A DNA stretch of 64,000 nt from Inonotus obliquus (Eukaryota; Basidiomycota; Agaricomycetes; Hymenochaetales; Hymenochaetaceae): the NCBI GenBank assembly GCA_032164295.1, contig JAJHTX010000004.1, positions 434,001 through 498,000 of the forward strand, written 5' to 3'. The notes under the pieces are model-generated. The model worked only from the letters and a program-made list of their open reading frames with translations. It ran no database searches and was not told where the DNA came from. The translations under genes were made by a program, and so were the position numbers. Shown piece after piece: positions 53,332-64,000 of this stretch. Every line of letters starts with the position of its first letter. Positions within the stretch are counted from its first letter, which is position 1.

Positions 53332-56300
53332 CAAACAGTTTGAGAGGCAATGACAAAGCATGGGACCTCCTACATTACCAAAATTGGAAGGCACTTGCAA
53401 CATTATTACATAACGCTACTGTTTGGTAGAGCCGCAGGGTTGTTTGTTTGTTCGTTCGATTCGCAACCCTTCAAACCTCTTCATATCTGGTGTAGATCTA
53501 TGTTCAAAATTCCGCCCTGTTACGCATGGAATGCAACATTGCCTTATCCATACGACAGGAGTACAATCGTTGATGCTACTGTGCATCAAACTGAACGTGC
53601 ATGCCGTGCTTTCAGACTCGTGGGCGATTCCTTAATGTTCCTCTTCCTGAAGATTCCACGGGCCCGCGTATATCCAGACAGTGATCTAGCTGCAGCTTTG
53701 CGAGAGATCGTTGAGTATGGTTTAACAACTAGACTCTTATAGTTTGGTATCTATTTCACTCCAGGTTAGCCTTACCTAACGAGTTTCAGTGGTCAAGGAA
53801 AGATCGGATACCAGGATTTCGCGTTCCTCGGCTTCACGGAGTCGGGCATCAAGACTGGGCGTGTAATATTACTGGAAAAGCCAGCCGATCTTGCGAGAGA
53901 GGGCTTTCCCTCTGCTGACTCGTTGTTGCAATCATTTGGCAATTTGCAGGATGTTTACATAAAGGACGGTCCAGGAAAGTACGCTGCTCGACTGGGCCTG
54001 TCATTCTCTGCTACCGTGGAATCGGTCAATGTGAGCTTATTTGCTAGTGCTCATTCTTATATACGTTCAAATTCTCGCATAGCCCTCTGATCACCAGCTC
54101 GTGGAGGTACCTGACTCGAAAGCTGGGAATGGTGTCCTCACGACGGATGGATGTGGCATCATCCGCGAGTCGTACGCTAAGGGGATCCGTTCTAGACACA
54201 ACTTCGATTCAGGAACATGCGGTATGATATCAGTATGAGTGTCGAAACATGACATAGCTGAAGGGTCCCATCGCAGTCTTTCAAATTCGCAGAGGAGGAA
54301 TCAAGGGCCTCCTTGTCGCATACCCAGACGATATATTCGATGAGATGTGCAGGAAAAACGGAGTTTGGACGTCTCACAATTATAAGATTGCTTATCGCAA
54401 TTCGATGTCCAAATACGACGGTGGTCCTACCCACATTGAGATAGCTAATATCTCAGGACCGAGAAAAAGTGCGCGTTTGAATCGATCTATTATCGCCATT
54501 CTTGTCGCCCTGGCAAAACAATATGGAGTGAGTCCCCCTATTCATAACGAATGAGCTTTTATAATTGACATTGGTCGGAAGGAGATGGGAAAGCTCCTTC
54601 AAGTTGGTTATTCCGTCGCTTCAAATGCGTACCTTTGAATCTTTTGCAGGCACTTAGGGAGCTTCTAATTTTACAACTACGACGCATCAAAATGATTGCA
54701 TATGACCGACAAGAAGCGCTGGCCTATGTCGAGGGTGACCTTGACGCGGAAGGTGATGGCCATTTTCAGGACCGTAAGTTTCCACCATCGCTAGGATATT
54801 CTATGCTAGAGACCTTGCCAAGTCTACGAAATGCTTCTTGCTGGACACTCAATGAATGATGCTTATATAAGGGTGAGACTACGAGGTTGCCAACGAATAC
54901 AGTACGAATGCTTGAGGAGAAACCTGAATATCATGGTGCATGTGCGTACTATCTACTCGGCGGTATTATGTATCATACTCACTGTGATGGTCAAGAAATC
55001 ATGTTACGTATATGGCGTTGTCGACGAACTAGGTGTCTTGGCAGATGATGAAGTGTTTCTCCAACTGCCAGAGAGGGAAGGAGTACTGGTGTCTAAAGTT
55101 CTTATCGCAAGGTCTGCCGGGGTGCATGAGATTTTCTCAATTTCTGACGAAGTAGATCTGTCCAGAAATCCACTACACAAGCCGAGTGGTACAGTATCTC
55201 GTTGAACAAGACGCCTCAGGGTTTCCACTCATTGACTTCTAATATACAGACATCCGAGTAATGATGGCAGTGAGCAAGCCTGAGTTGGATTTCCTGACTA
55301 ACTGCATCGGTAGGCCATGAGATCTGGTTCAGCACACCGCGAGGATAACTGGTGTCCCATTTCAGTATTCCCACGGTCGGGATCATACTCAATTCCTGGA
55401 TCAATGTCCGGAGGGTGCGTCCAAAGTTTCAGTGTTCACTTCAAGCGATAGGTTCTGAATTACTCATTGTAAGAGATTTGGATGGTGACGAATATTTTGT
55501 TTCCTGGGAGCCGACTATTCTACCTCTCAGAACCGAATGGCCCAGTCAATCGACTATTGAAACGGAGGCAGCCAAAGTCGACTGGTCTAGGCGAGCTCTG
55601 AATGAGGCCCTCGTGGACCTATTCGTCGAACAGCGGTATAACGAAGTAATGCGACAGGCATCCACAGAGTGGCATTCGGTTGTCGAAAGTCACCCCCAAA
55701 TGGCAGGAGCGGAATATCCAATGAAGCTTGCGGAGATTATTGAAGAATCACTGGTAAGGACTGCCCGAGATATGAATGTAAGATTAATTCCCGTTTACAG
55801 GACATTCTGAAGAGCGGAGGTAGCTATGGGGCACTCAGTGCTCGGTATTGGGATACTCTCTCGGACTACCACTGCCATCGTAACTATATGAGACAGCAGC
55901 AGAGCAAACTATACTTCCTCAGGGAAATGATCCCTAATATAGGGGAAGACAAGGTTAATCACTGTGAGATTGATCCAGACCTAGATTTGCGAGCTGAAGG
56001 GCCAGCGGATTGGGACGAATACTATGAGCAAGGAGGAATGATTATCAGAGATTTCAACAGAGGGCTTGCGGAGGTAATAGACTGTGTGTATCAAACCACT
56101 TCACAATCATGGGATTTTTTAATTCTAATTTGCGATGCACGGAGACATAACGAAGGAGGATGGAACATTACGCTATGGACAAGAGGATGAGCCAACACTT
56201 GTGGAAGAATATTACGCTCGATTCGCTGATAAATACTTCCCAAGTAAGTATGTTCTCGTCCTAGCAGGCAATCTCAGATGAACAGCTTTGTTTTACCTGC

Positions 56301-56742
56301 AGGAACCAATGACAGCATCATGAGTAAGGTGGCTAGAGGAAATTACATGCGGGCTTCAGCCTGGTACCGTTCACGTACGAAACCCAACACCCGCGGGGCG
56401 GCTAACGGATTATTCCAGGTACTGTCTCGGCTATCGATCGAACAGACCAGCATTTGCCTGGGTCGGAGCTCGATTCCTCAACAGTATCAAATCATGTGTG
56501 TTCCGGCCTTCTTCCTCACTCTACTCAATATGAATTGACCATTTTCCAGTCAAGGCTAACAGAGGTCGACCTGGCCTGTCAATAGGACCTTTGAAGAGCC
56601 TTAGAGTTACAGAAGCACAGCTTGAGGATCAGTACCGGGAACTCAGTCTTTATAGCAAGCACATAGGAGGGACTCGACCCTGGAGTAAACCGATGCTTTG
56701 TAATGCTGTTCGTATTCGGCGAATCGAGATCATCGACGTTTA
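53332..56742 (+). CDS. RNA-dependent RNA polymerase (QDE-1/RDR type), copy 1
   Basis: Multi-exon RdRP of the RNAi type. Order: LKIPRARVYPDSDL; a GT-AG intron; YQDFAFLGFTESGI; KYAARLGLSFSATVES; LTTDGCGIIRESYAKGIRSR; VFQIRRGGIKGLL; YGVVDELGVLADDEVFLQL; DIRVMMAVSKPELDFLTNCI; VFPRSG; and the catalytic loop GGDLDGDEYFVSWEP (Asp codons at 55475, 55481, 55487). It continues with MRASAWYRSRTK and ends ...RIRRIEIIDV. At least nine short introns are needed. A TGA at 54552 falls in a 54-bp GT-AG segment (54528-54581) that may be an intron. The N-terminal exons were not resolved, so the start given is the first supported exon. It makes dsRNA for small-RNA silencing. Confidence 0.85.
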
Positions 56743-57010
56743 GTATGAGAAAGGGCGGACGCGATGCATTCCGAATGTGATCGCGTTGTGTTGGATGAAG
56801 GATGAGATTGGATGGATAAGAGCAGTACTACATAGTACCAGTGACGTCGACGCCATCGCTTTCTTCTCCCGTTTATCATATGAAGCTTGTGGAAATATAG
56901 TCCGTGATTTTTGAAGAACGTTCTAGTTCAGCGATACGATATATTTCGCGGAAATGGTTGGGACTGAATCGATTCATCAGACGAGAGGCTTGCAGTGGTC
57001 TAGGATGGTG

Positions 57011-57523
57011 CTATTGGTGGATCAGAGCGAGTGAACTGTCGAGCAAGGTGAAAATGGGACGTACTCGATCAGGGAAGACTAGCCAGTGCCATTTGACGAA
57101 TGCCTTCGCCGGAATAACAAAATCCGAGCTACCCTCCCTCGATCGTTCACTTCGGTACTCTGGTAAAAGACGTGGCGTGTAGTACAAAATCTGTCGCTCA
57201 TTCTGGTAGCCCCACGGATCGCTGAGCCGACCGCTCGCAAATCGAGCATCGGAAAAGGCAAGCTCTCGCTGTCCGATTTCGGCGTTCCTCCAGTAATCAT
57301 CTTCCTGCTCTCGCGTTAGATACATCTCGTACGGACTTGACTTCGCGATGAAGATCTGGAGTAAGCTTCGCGTAGCATCGGTGATGAGCTTGGCAACCGT
57401 AAGCCCTCGAAAACGCGCGGATATCGACTTGTTCCATAGGACAATGCAGACTAAAGGAAGAGCGAATAACAGATGGTATCTGCTAGCACCAGCCCAGATG
57501 AAATATCTTGTTTGTAACAGCAT
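57011..57523 (-). CDS. Unknown protein X, copy 2
   Basis: A 170-aa frame, nearly the same as 52361-52873 (starts MLLQTRYFIWAG; changes include YDMY to YEMY and GNQN to GYQN). It is intact, with the hydrophobic N-terminal segment kept. The duplicated block begins at ~56910 and runs to ~57756, where the TIR element interrupts it. Most substitutions lie in the C-terminal half. Function unknown. Confidence 0.6.
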   Translation of the reverse strand: MLLQTRYFIWAGASRYHLLFALPLVCIVLWNKSISARFRGLTVAKLITDATRSLLQIFIAKSSPYEMYLTREQEDDYWRNAEIGQRELAFSDARFASGRLSDPWGYQNERQILYYTPRLLPEYRSERSREGSSDFVIPAKAFVKWHWLVFPDRVRPIFTLLDSSLALIHQ

Positions 57524-57756
57524 GGTTAGCTTGGGAGGTAAAGGATCGACTGTGGACGGTGGCCCGGTTCAGGTTGTAGGTAACCCTCATGTTTCCTACC
57601 TGCTCGCTCAATGGAGACGAAATGAAGAAGCGAGGTTTTAATAATCCAAGCAAGCTGTTCTTCTTTATGTAATCTTTAGAGTATTACTAATACTATAGTT
57701 ATTAATCAATGATTAGTCACGTTTCTAGCCCTTCAAGAAATTGAATAGCTTTCGGA

Positions 57757-60700
57757 CATCGGGAGAAAGTCTTAAGGATTTTATGGGAATATATGTCAAT
57801 AAAAGTGGCGAAAGTACCATAAGGGGAAGAAGGTCGGTTTATAAAAGCCAGCACAAATTTACGATAAGCTCTGTAAGTCTGATGGACCTTGTGAGGCGAG
57901 AAAGGCTATCTGATACTTATGTATTGATCAAAGGAGTCACATTGAACCTCGAAAATGACATGTCGAAGTCCGGCTTATTAATACAAATAAGTTTTGCAAG
58001 CATTCAGGCATCATATAAGGCTATACAAGTCTTATAAGGGCGATATAAGAGTACCTAAAGACTTGATTCATTCTCATAATATTGCTGAAATTCCTTGTAG
58101 TAGCTTATTACACAGAAATAACTAGACAACATATTATTTTATTATCAGTCATTATGAATCAATACTTGAATGCCTTCTTCAAATCCGTCGCCCTTCACTC
58201 CGGTCACATCCAGCTGCACATACGTGTTTCGCACGGAAGAACGCTTCTGGTTCTCCGGCGTGCGAGAACGCCATGAAGAGGTCGTGGATCCTACTCCATC
58301 CCTGTCCGAAGGAGGAGGGGCAGGTGTAGGTGATATGCTAGATTTGAGGTTTGCGTGAGTGGAGGAAGAAGAAGAGCTAGGAGGAGCAGGTGCAGGAGCG
58401 GATGTAGATGCCAGGCTGGTAGACGAGGCTCTAGGACTTGCCGGTAACTCCGGCAACACTTTCTGAGATGACGAGATACTACGCGAACTTCATGTAGACA
58501 TATGAGTGTGATTCCCAAAGGAGGGTGGTGGGGAAGGACTGCTCAAAGGCAGATCGGAGTTCGTGACTCGAAACCGCGCTGCGAAGGAAGCTGAGGATTA
58601 CACACTTAGCGGAGCAGTCACGTACCCGCCCTCACACGTTGTGCTCATAGCATCGGCACCATTTCCGGCACTGCTACCGCTGCCAGGTGACAGCGCCAAG
58701 CTGTAACGCGCAGCCATGCTTGTTGGGAGTGGGGATATGGAGGGCGGGTTCCCTCGAGGTGGTCGGGAAGGTTTCCCACAACACACCATCAGAGTCGTGC
58801 ACTTTGCCCGAGGCGGGGCTTTGACATTGCATGTTAAGCTCGGGCTGACTATCGTCAGTAAGCGTCAGATCAACGACATACTCACCCCACTGGTCAACAC
58901 CTTCAGCAGTAAGACCAGCAACACTCTGAGGAACTCAGGAACCTTGGTGGATAATGGGAGAGGCGTGAGCGTCAGCCTCTATTGTTATGCCTATATTGTC
59001 CGCATTCGAGCTGGCAGATAGAGGGCGAACTGCGACATAACCCGGGATGCTATTACGATCAGTGTTTGATGCGTAAGGCAACTCTGTTGGAGAACCAGGT
59101 CGTGCGTCTAGGAAGGAACCGACGACGTGGTGTCTGCTGGTAGGTCGGCTCCGAGGCGAGTTGATGCTGTGATTATAACTTTGATGTCGACTCGAGCACG
59201 AGACTGAACCTTAACCTGAGCCTGCGAAGAAACCGCTTCCGCTGCTCCATTGTCAGCTCATGCTATTTGGTGCACGATAAAAGGAGACCTTCTTGTATAG
59301 TAAATAGCTTCCTCAACTCGCTGAAACGTGTAAAACCCCAATTGCACTCCTCAGCAATGAAATGATGGTGAGCATCTAGGGATAGCATTAGTCATCAGTC
59401 TGATTTGGATTGTGCCCCGACACGCGAAAGCGATGACTGTTCGGATGATGTGGGAAGTGCAAGACGTACGAGAAACAGTGTAGATGGTGGGGTCATTAGG
59501 ATTCGAGATGACAAGAGCAAACTGAGCACATGCATGCCATCTCTCTGGTGCTCTCTTTGGATCAGCATAGTCCAGATACACAGATACGGTATTGTTCAAT
59601 GGCGCGTTTGAATTACCGAAGGGAATAAAAGTATTCGCCTAGTAAGTGTCCAAGAATGAATGGTAAATCGTTATCGCGGTGAAAGGCAAGGACGTACTAA
59701 TGATGTCCTCCACACTCAAACTCCGGACTGGTAATCCGGTTATCTCTTGACTCGTCTCTGTTACTGTACTCTTTCACATGCCCCATCATCCCCACGCCCA
59801 TGATATCCAAACCTGCTAGACCGATAGTACTGTTATGGAGAGCCGAGTCTGGCATCGCTCGCTGTACATCGAGTAAATTGAGAATATAGTTAATTCAGAA
59901 GAGTTTCTACTCTGGTCGTCCTCTGTAGGTATTCCATATGACAAAGGTAGAGTTGTTGTTGCTGAGTATGAATGGTCTGAGGAGATGGGTGAGCTGTTCT
60001 TCAATGAGGGTACTGGAGGGATGATTGCTTGTTTGAGGGGAGAGGAAGGTACTGGTACGAGAGCCGGGGCGTCTATTTAGATAGTGAGAGAGTAAGGAAG
60101 ATGGTGGAAGAAGGCAGATATTGTTATTGCCATTGGATGAAGCCGGCGATCCTAATCTGTAGACACCCATTGGACGATCAAGTGCGAGACAGTAATGGAG
60201 ACAGAAACTCTATGCAAACGAGGAAGTGCTCAGACTCGGTGATGAGCTTTGATTCTTGGAGCGGTTGTTGGACTTAGGCATTCAGGTTAGGAGAGCGCCG
60301 TGAGAACTCATTGCCTGAGATGTAGGAGATTCTGGATCTGAGGGCCAAATTTTTGAATGAGCCGAGCTGGGCAGCAAATGAAGGAGTATAGGCCGGGCAA
60401 GGCATACAGTGGCGAGTGGCACAGCTCATTAACCCAGTGGATTTGATTAAAACTTCACAGACTCACAGTGTTCCAGGTTATTGACAACTCTGGGTATACA
60501 CAGATAAGCACTGAAGGCAGAGGTAAGTAGTAAGATGGTAGTGATAGATAAAGAAGAGACAAGGCAACAAGGACGTGTCGACTTGGAAATAAGTACAGAT
60601 GACATCACACGTGACCGCATTTACGCAGCTTCAAAAAAACAGAATCAGCTCAATCCAGACTTCCCATTGTGGAATATGATGGTTAAAATCCAATCCGCAG

Positions 60701-61203
60701 TTTTGGAAGAATAAATCACTCTAAAATATGAATCACATTCTCCCGAGCAGTCTTCTTTTTTCATTGTATGCTTGACCCAAGCCCTGCAACAAACATACAC
60801 TTTCCATTAAAGCCTCACTGACTAAAATAATACATGTAAAAATATTGTTGCCATAATCTAATAATGCACACCTCTTATTAATTTTCTGTATTATCTCAAA
60901 AGCTCCTTGGTGCAAAGCATAGAATCGAGTTGCCTTGGAATGCAATTAGATGATTGAAAACATCATTTTATTATATTTACAAGGCAAGAAGAAGAGCTAT
61001 TTGACGAATGAAAGAGTATCACAAGAATTTCAATTTTCTATATAAAAGCATTTTCCTTTCTTTCGTCTTGTATTCATCCAGAATCCTTGTATGCGACTCA
61101 TATAATCTTGTAAGCCTTACAACACATGATATGGTGACTAATAGATTTGAATTACCAAGCAATCTATACAAGGAAAAACATTCTACGCGACTTTCCCCCG
61201 ATG
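57757..61203. mobile_element. 3.4-kb element with 15-bp terminal inverted repeats
   Basis: Left end catcgggagaaagtc (57757-57771), right end gactttcccccgatg (61189-61203): inverted repeats with 14 of 15 matches. gga before the left end and gga at 61203-61205 form a candidate 3-bp target duplication. The paralogous block shows one gga in an uninterrupted site at ~53111. Inside there is no transposase that I recognise. Contents: AT-rich ends, a Ser/Pro/Ala low-complexity stretch near 58145-58460, and a MATH-domain gene piece at 59285-59742. Probably non-autonomous. Confidence 0.7.
59285..59742 (-). pseudogene. UBP15: Captured fragment of UBP15/USP7-type deubiquitinase (MATH domain)
   Basis: Reads ITSPEFECGGHH, then after an intron-like gap FIPFGNSNAPLNNTVSVYLD, YADPKRAPERWHACAQFALV, ISNPNDPTIYTV, then FIAEECNWGFTRFSELRKLF and IQEG. 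This is the MATH (TRAF-like) domain found at the N-terminus of USP7/Ubp15 deubiquitinases. The frame is broken at least once (ccttcgg lacks a base against the expected Pro-Phe-Gly), and the catalytic domain is absent. It lies wholly inside the TIR element, consistent with gene-fragment capture. Confidence 0.8.
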
Positions 61204-61429
61204 GATTAGCAAAAAAAGAGTAATTCTGTAGTTTGTACTATTTCATCACTTTCTGCAACTTGTGCAAGTTGAAGTGGTGTCAATCTATCTGTAGTCCGAG
61301 CCGTCGTAAACATCCCAGTTAGATAATCAATTGTATTTCACTCTGCTAAAGTTGGATCCAGTGACAAATGACGGTTTGTTATCGCCTACCCTTTTCTTTC
61401 ATGTTCGCAAACAAGCATGTAAATGAGGT

Positions 61430-64000
61430 TGAAAGAGAACAGTTTGAGAGGGGGCCATGACAAAGCATGGGACCACTCATATTACGAAATATGGATGGAA
61501 ACGCTTGCGACATTATTACATAATTACACCCTTGGCAATGCGACCCCAGCTACTCACCTTCAATCCTCTTCATGTCTATCCGATGCAGTGGATCTGTGTT
61601 CAAAATTCCACACTGTGATGTATGGACTGCAACGTTGCCCAATCCATACGACACGAGTACAATCGTTGATGCTACTAAACGTCGAACTGAACGTGAATGC
61701 CGTGCTTTCAGGATCGTGGACGATTCCTTGAAGTTCCTCTTCCTGAAGATCCCCCGAGCATATCCCGACAGTGACCTGAGAGTAGCTTTGCGTAAGATCG
61801 TTGAGATTGGTCTTACGACTAGATTCTTATAGTTTGGTATCTATCTTACTCCATGTTGCCCTTTCCTAACGAGTTTTAGTGGTCAAGGAAAGATCGGATA
61901 CCAGGAATTCGCATTTCTTGGTTTCAAGGAGTCGGGTATCAGGAATGGACGCATAATCTTGCTGAGAAAGACAGTTGATCATGCGGAAGTGAAACTTCTC
62001 TCTGTTGCTTCGTTGTTACAGTCATTTGGCAACTTGCAGGACGTTTACCGTGAGTACGGACCAGGAAAGTACACTGCTCGACTGAGCCTGTCATTCTCTG
62101 CCACCGTGGAATCGATCAATGTGTGCTCCATCTCTATTTTTCGCCTTGATAGGAAATCAAGTATTTGTATAGCCTCCCAATTCCCAGGTCGTAAAGATAC
62201 CTGACTACAAAGCGAAGAATGGTGTCTTCACGACGGATGGATGTGGCATCATCCGCGAGTCTTATGCTAAGGAGATCCGTTCTAGACATAAAATCGATTC
62301 AGGAACATGCGGTATGCTGTTTAAATGACTGTGAAATCATGACATAGCTGAAGAGTACCTTTGCAGTCTTTCAAATCCGCCGAGGAGGAATCAAGGGTCT
62401 CCTTGTCGCATACCCAGACGACATATTCGATGAGATATGTAGGGAGAACGGAATTTGGACGTCTCACAATTGTAAAATTGCTTATCGCAAATCGATGCTC
62501 AAATACACCGATGGCCCTACCCACATAGAGATAACTAATATCTCAAAACCGAGAAAAAGCGCGCGCCTGAATCGTTCTATCATCGTCATTCTTGTCAACC
62601 TGGCAGGCCAATATGGAGTGAGTCTCCCTATTCATAATGAACGAACTTTGATAATTGATATCGATCGGAAGGGGATGGGAGAGCTCCTTCGGGTTGGTTA
62701 TTCCGTTGCTTCAAAACATGTATCTTTATCTTATAGTTTTTTACAGGCACTTAGAGAGCTTATGAAGTTACAACTGCGACGCATCGAAATGATTGCATAT
62801 GACCGACAAGAGGCGCTGACCTATATCGATGGGGACCTTGACGCGGAAGGTGATGGTCGTCTTCAGGACCGTAAGTTTCTTTAATCGATAGGATATTCTA
62901 TGCTCTCTAGATACCTTGTCAAGTCTATGAAATGCTTCTTGCTGGGCACTCCCTGGACGATGCTTATATAAGGTCGAGGTTACGAGATTGCCAGCGAATC
63001 CAGTGCGGTCGTTTGAGAAAGAACCTAAACATCATGATGCATGTACGTAGGGTTTACTTGGCAGTATTATCATACTCACTCCGGTGGACAAGAAATCATG
63101 TCGCGTATATGGCGTTGTCGACGAACTGGGTGTCTTGGTAGAGGATGAGGTGTTTCTCCAACTGCCTGAGAGTGAAGGAATCTTGGTTTCGGATGTTCTT
63201 ATAGCAAGGTCGGTCGGAGTGTCTGAGATTTTTCATTTTCTGACGTAGTAGATTCGTGCAGGGATCCAATGCACAGGCCGAGTGGTATGGCATATCGTTC
63301 AAACCAGACCCCTTAGGGCTTCCATTCATTGACGACAAATGCACAGATGTCCGAGTAATGAAAGCAACGAGCAACCCTGAGTTGGATTTCCTGACCAACT
63401 GTATCGGTAGGCATGAGAACTGATTCAGCAAACCGTGAGGATATCTGATACCCATTATCAGTGTTCCCGCGGTCGGGGAAATACTCAATTCCTGGATCAA
63501 TGGCCGGAGGGTGCGTACAAAGTTTCACTGTTCACTTCAAGCGATAGCTCTTGAAATATTCGTTATAAGGGATTTGGATGGTGACGAATATTTTGTTTCC
63601 TGGGAGCCGGCGATTCTCCCTCGCGGAACCGAATGGCCCAGTCAAGTGACAGTCGAAACGGAGACCTCCAAAATCGATTGGTCTAGAAGAGCTCTAAATG
63701 AGGCCCTCGTGGATCTATTCGTCGAACAGCGGTATAGTGAAATAATGCGACAAGCATCTATAGAGTGGCAATCTGTTGTCGAAAGTTACTTCCCCCAAAT
63801 GGCAGGAGCGGAATATCCAATGAAGCTTGCGGGTATTATTGAAGAAGCATTGGTAAGAGCTACCCAAGATACGAATGCAAGTTTAATTCGCCTTTTCCAG
63901 GACATTCTGAAGAGCGGAGGTAGCTATGAGGCACTCAATGCTCGTTATCGTGATACTCTCTCGGACTACGACCTCCATAGGAACTATATGCGGCAGCAGC
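61430..64000 (+). pseudogene. RNA-dependent RNA polymerase, copy 2, cut by window end
   Basis: Same exon order as 53332-56742: NSLRGGHDKAWDHSYY; LKFLFLKIPRAYPDSDL; YQEFAFLGFKESGI; KYTARLSLSFSATVES; FTTDGCGIIRESYAKEIRSR; VFQIRRGGIKGLL; ELGVLVEDEVFLQL; PELDFLTNCI; and the catalytic GGDLDGDEYFVSWEP (Asp at 63571, 63577, 63583). About 12% of bases differ from copy 1 in the segment compared. A one-base deletion near 63225 (gagatttttcatttt against gagattttctcaattt) brings TAG TAG into frame, so the copy is probably broken. The change lies in a T run and could be a sequencing error. Confidence 0.75.

Noticed and set aside
58145..58459. 104-aa Ser/Pro/Ala-rich minus-strand frame
   Set aside because: Low-complexity composition inside the TIR element with no domain or supporting context.
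1..64000. CRISPR arrays, rRNA genes, bacterial operons
   Set aside because: None seen; genes have spliceosomal introns and eukaryotic families throughout.

Overview
This window looks like a piece of a filamentous fungus genome, most likely a basidiomycete (Agaricomycetes). Host genes are packed tightly and cut by many introns of about 46-70 bp. The transposons are fungal Ty3/gypsy types, and two copies of an RNAi-type RNA-dependent RNA polymerase are present. The genus cannot be fixed from the sequence alone.

Layout. (1) 1-11,021: two minus-strand Ty3/gypsy-like elements or remnants in the same orientation, each with a coiled-coil ORF (B) overlapping a zinc-knuckle gag. One also has a protease-RT pol that stops right after RT. 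A further unknown ORF (A) occurs twice. (2) 11,022-19,430: a tandemly duplicated non-coding unit. Its first copy is split by a complete but decayed chromodomain Ty3 element (11,095-18,154) with LTRs, 5-bp target duplication, polypurine tract and an 11-nt self-primer match typical of the Tf1/sushi lineage. (3) 19,431-21,527: AT-rich non-coding DNA with direct repeats. (4) 21,528-34,773: a conserved housekeeping block whose exons could be traced: proteasome beta4 (PRE1), chaperonin CCT2, protein O-mannosyltransferase PMT2, uracil phosphoribosyltransferase FUR1, an F-box protein, mitochondrial malate dehydrogenase (with a 6-nt microexon), and allantoinase DAL1 (with two GC-AG introns). (5) 34,895-46,720: an array of six same-strand copies of an unknown ~200-aa gene family, three readable and three broken, mixed with degenerate pieces, fragments of the kinase gene GRC3, and a MITE. 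(6) 43,260-50,914: a segmental duplication carrying a PD-(D/E)XK-like protein and GRC3 in tail-to-tail order. Both GRC3 copies are damaged, at different places. The full-length copy is divergent from TSR2. (7) 52,258-64,000: a duplicated pair of an unknown minus-strand membrane-anchored protein (X) and an RdRP. The second block is interrupted by a 3.4-kb element with terminal inverted repeats that carries a broken piece of a UBP15/USP7-type MATH domain.

How it fits together. The housekeeping genes act in unrelated processes: protein turnover, folding, glycosylation, pyrimidine salvage, TCA cycle, purine breakdown. GRC3 and TSR2 both serve ribosome biogenesis and share a 93-bp promoter region. 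The rest is a record of repeated local duplication, transposition and decay. Transition-type mutations dominate in the chromovirus and also appear in the GRC3 copy. All calls come from reading the sequence by eye; no database search was run.
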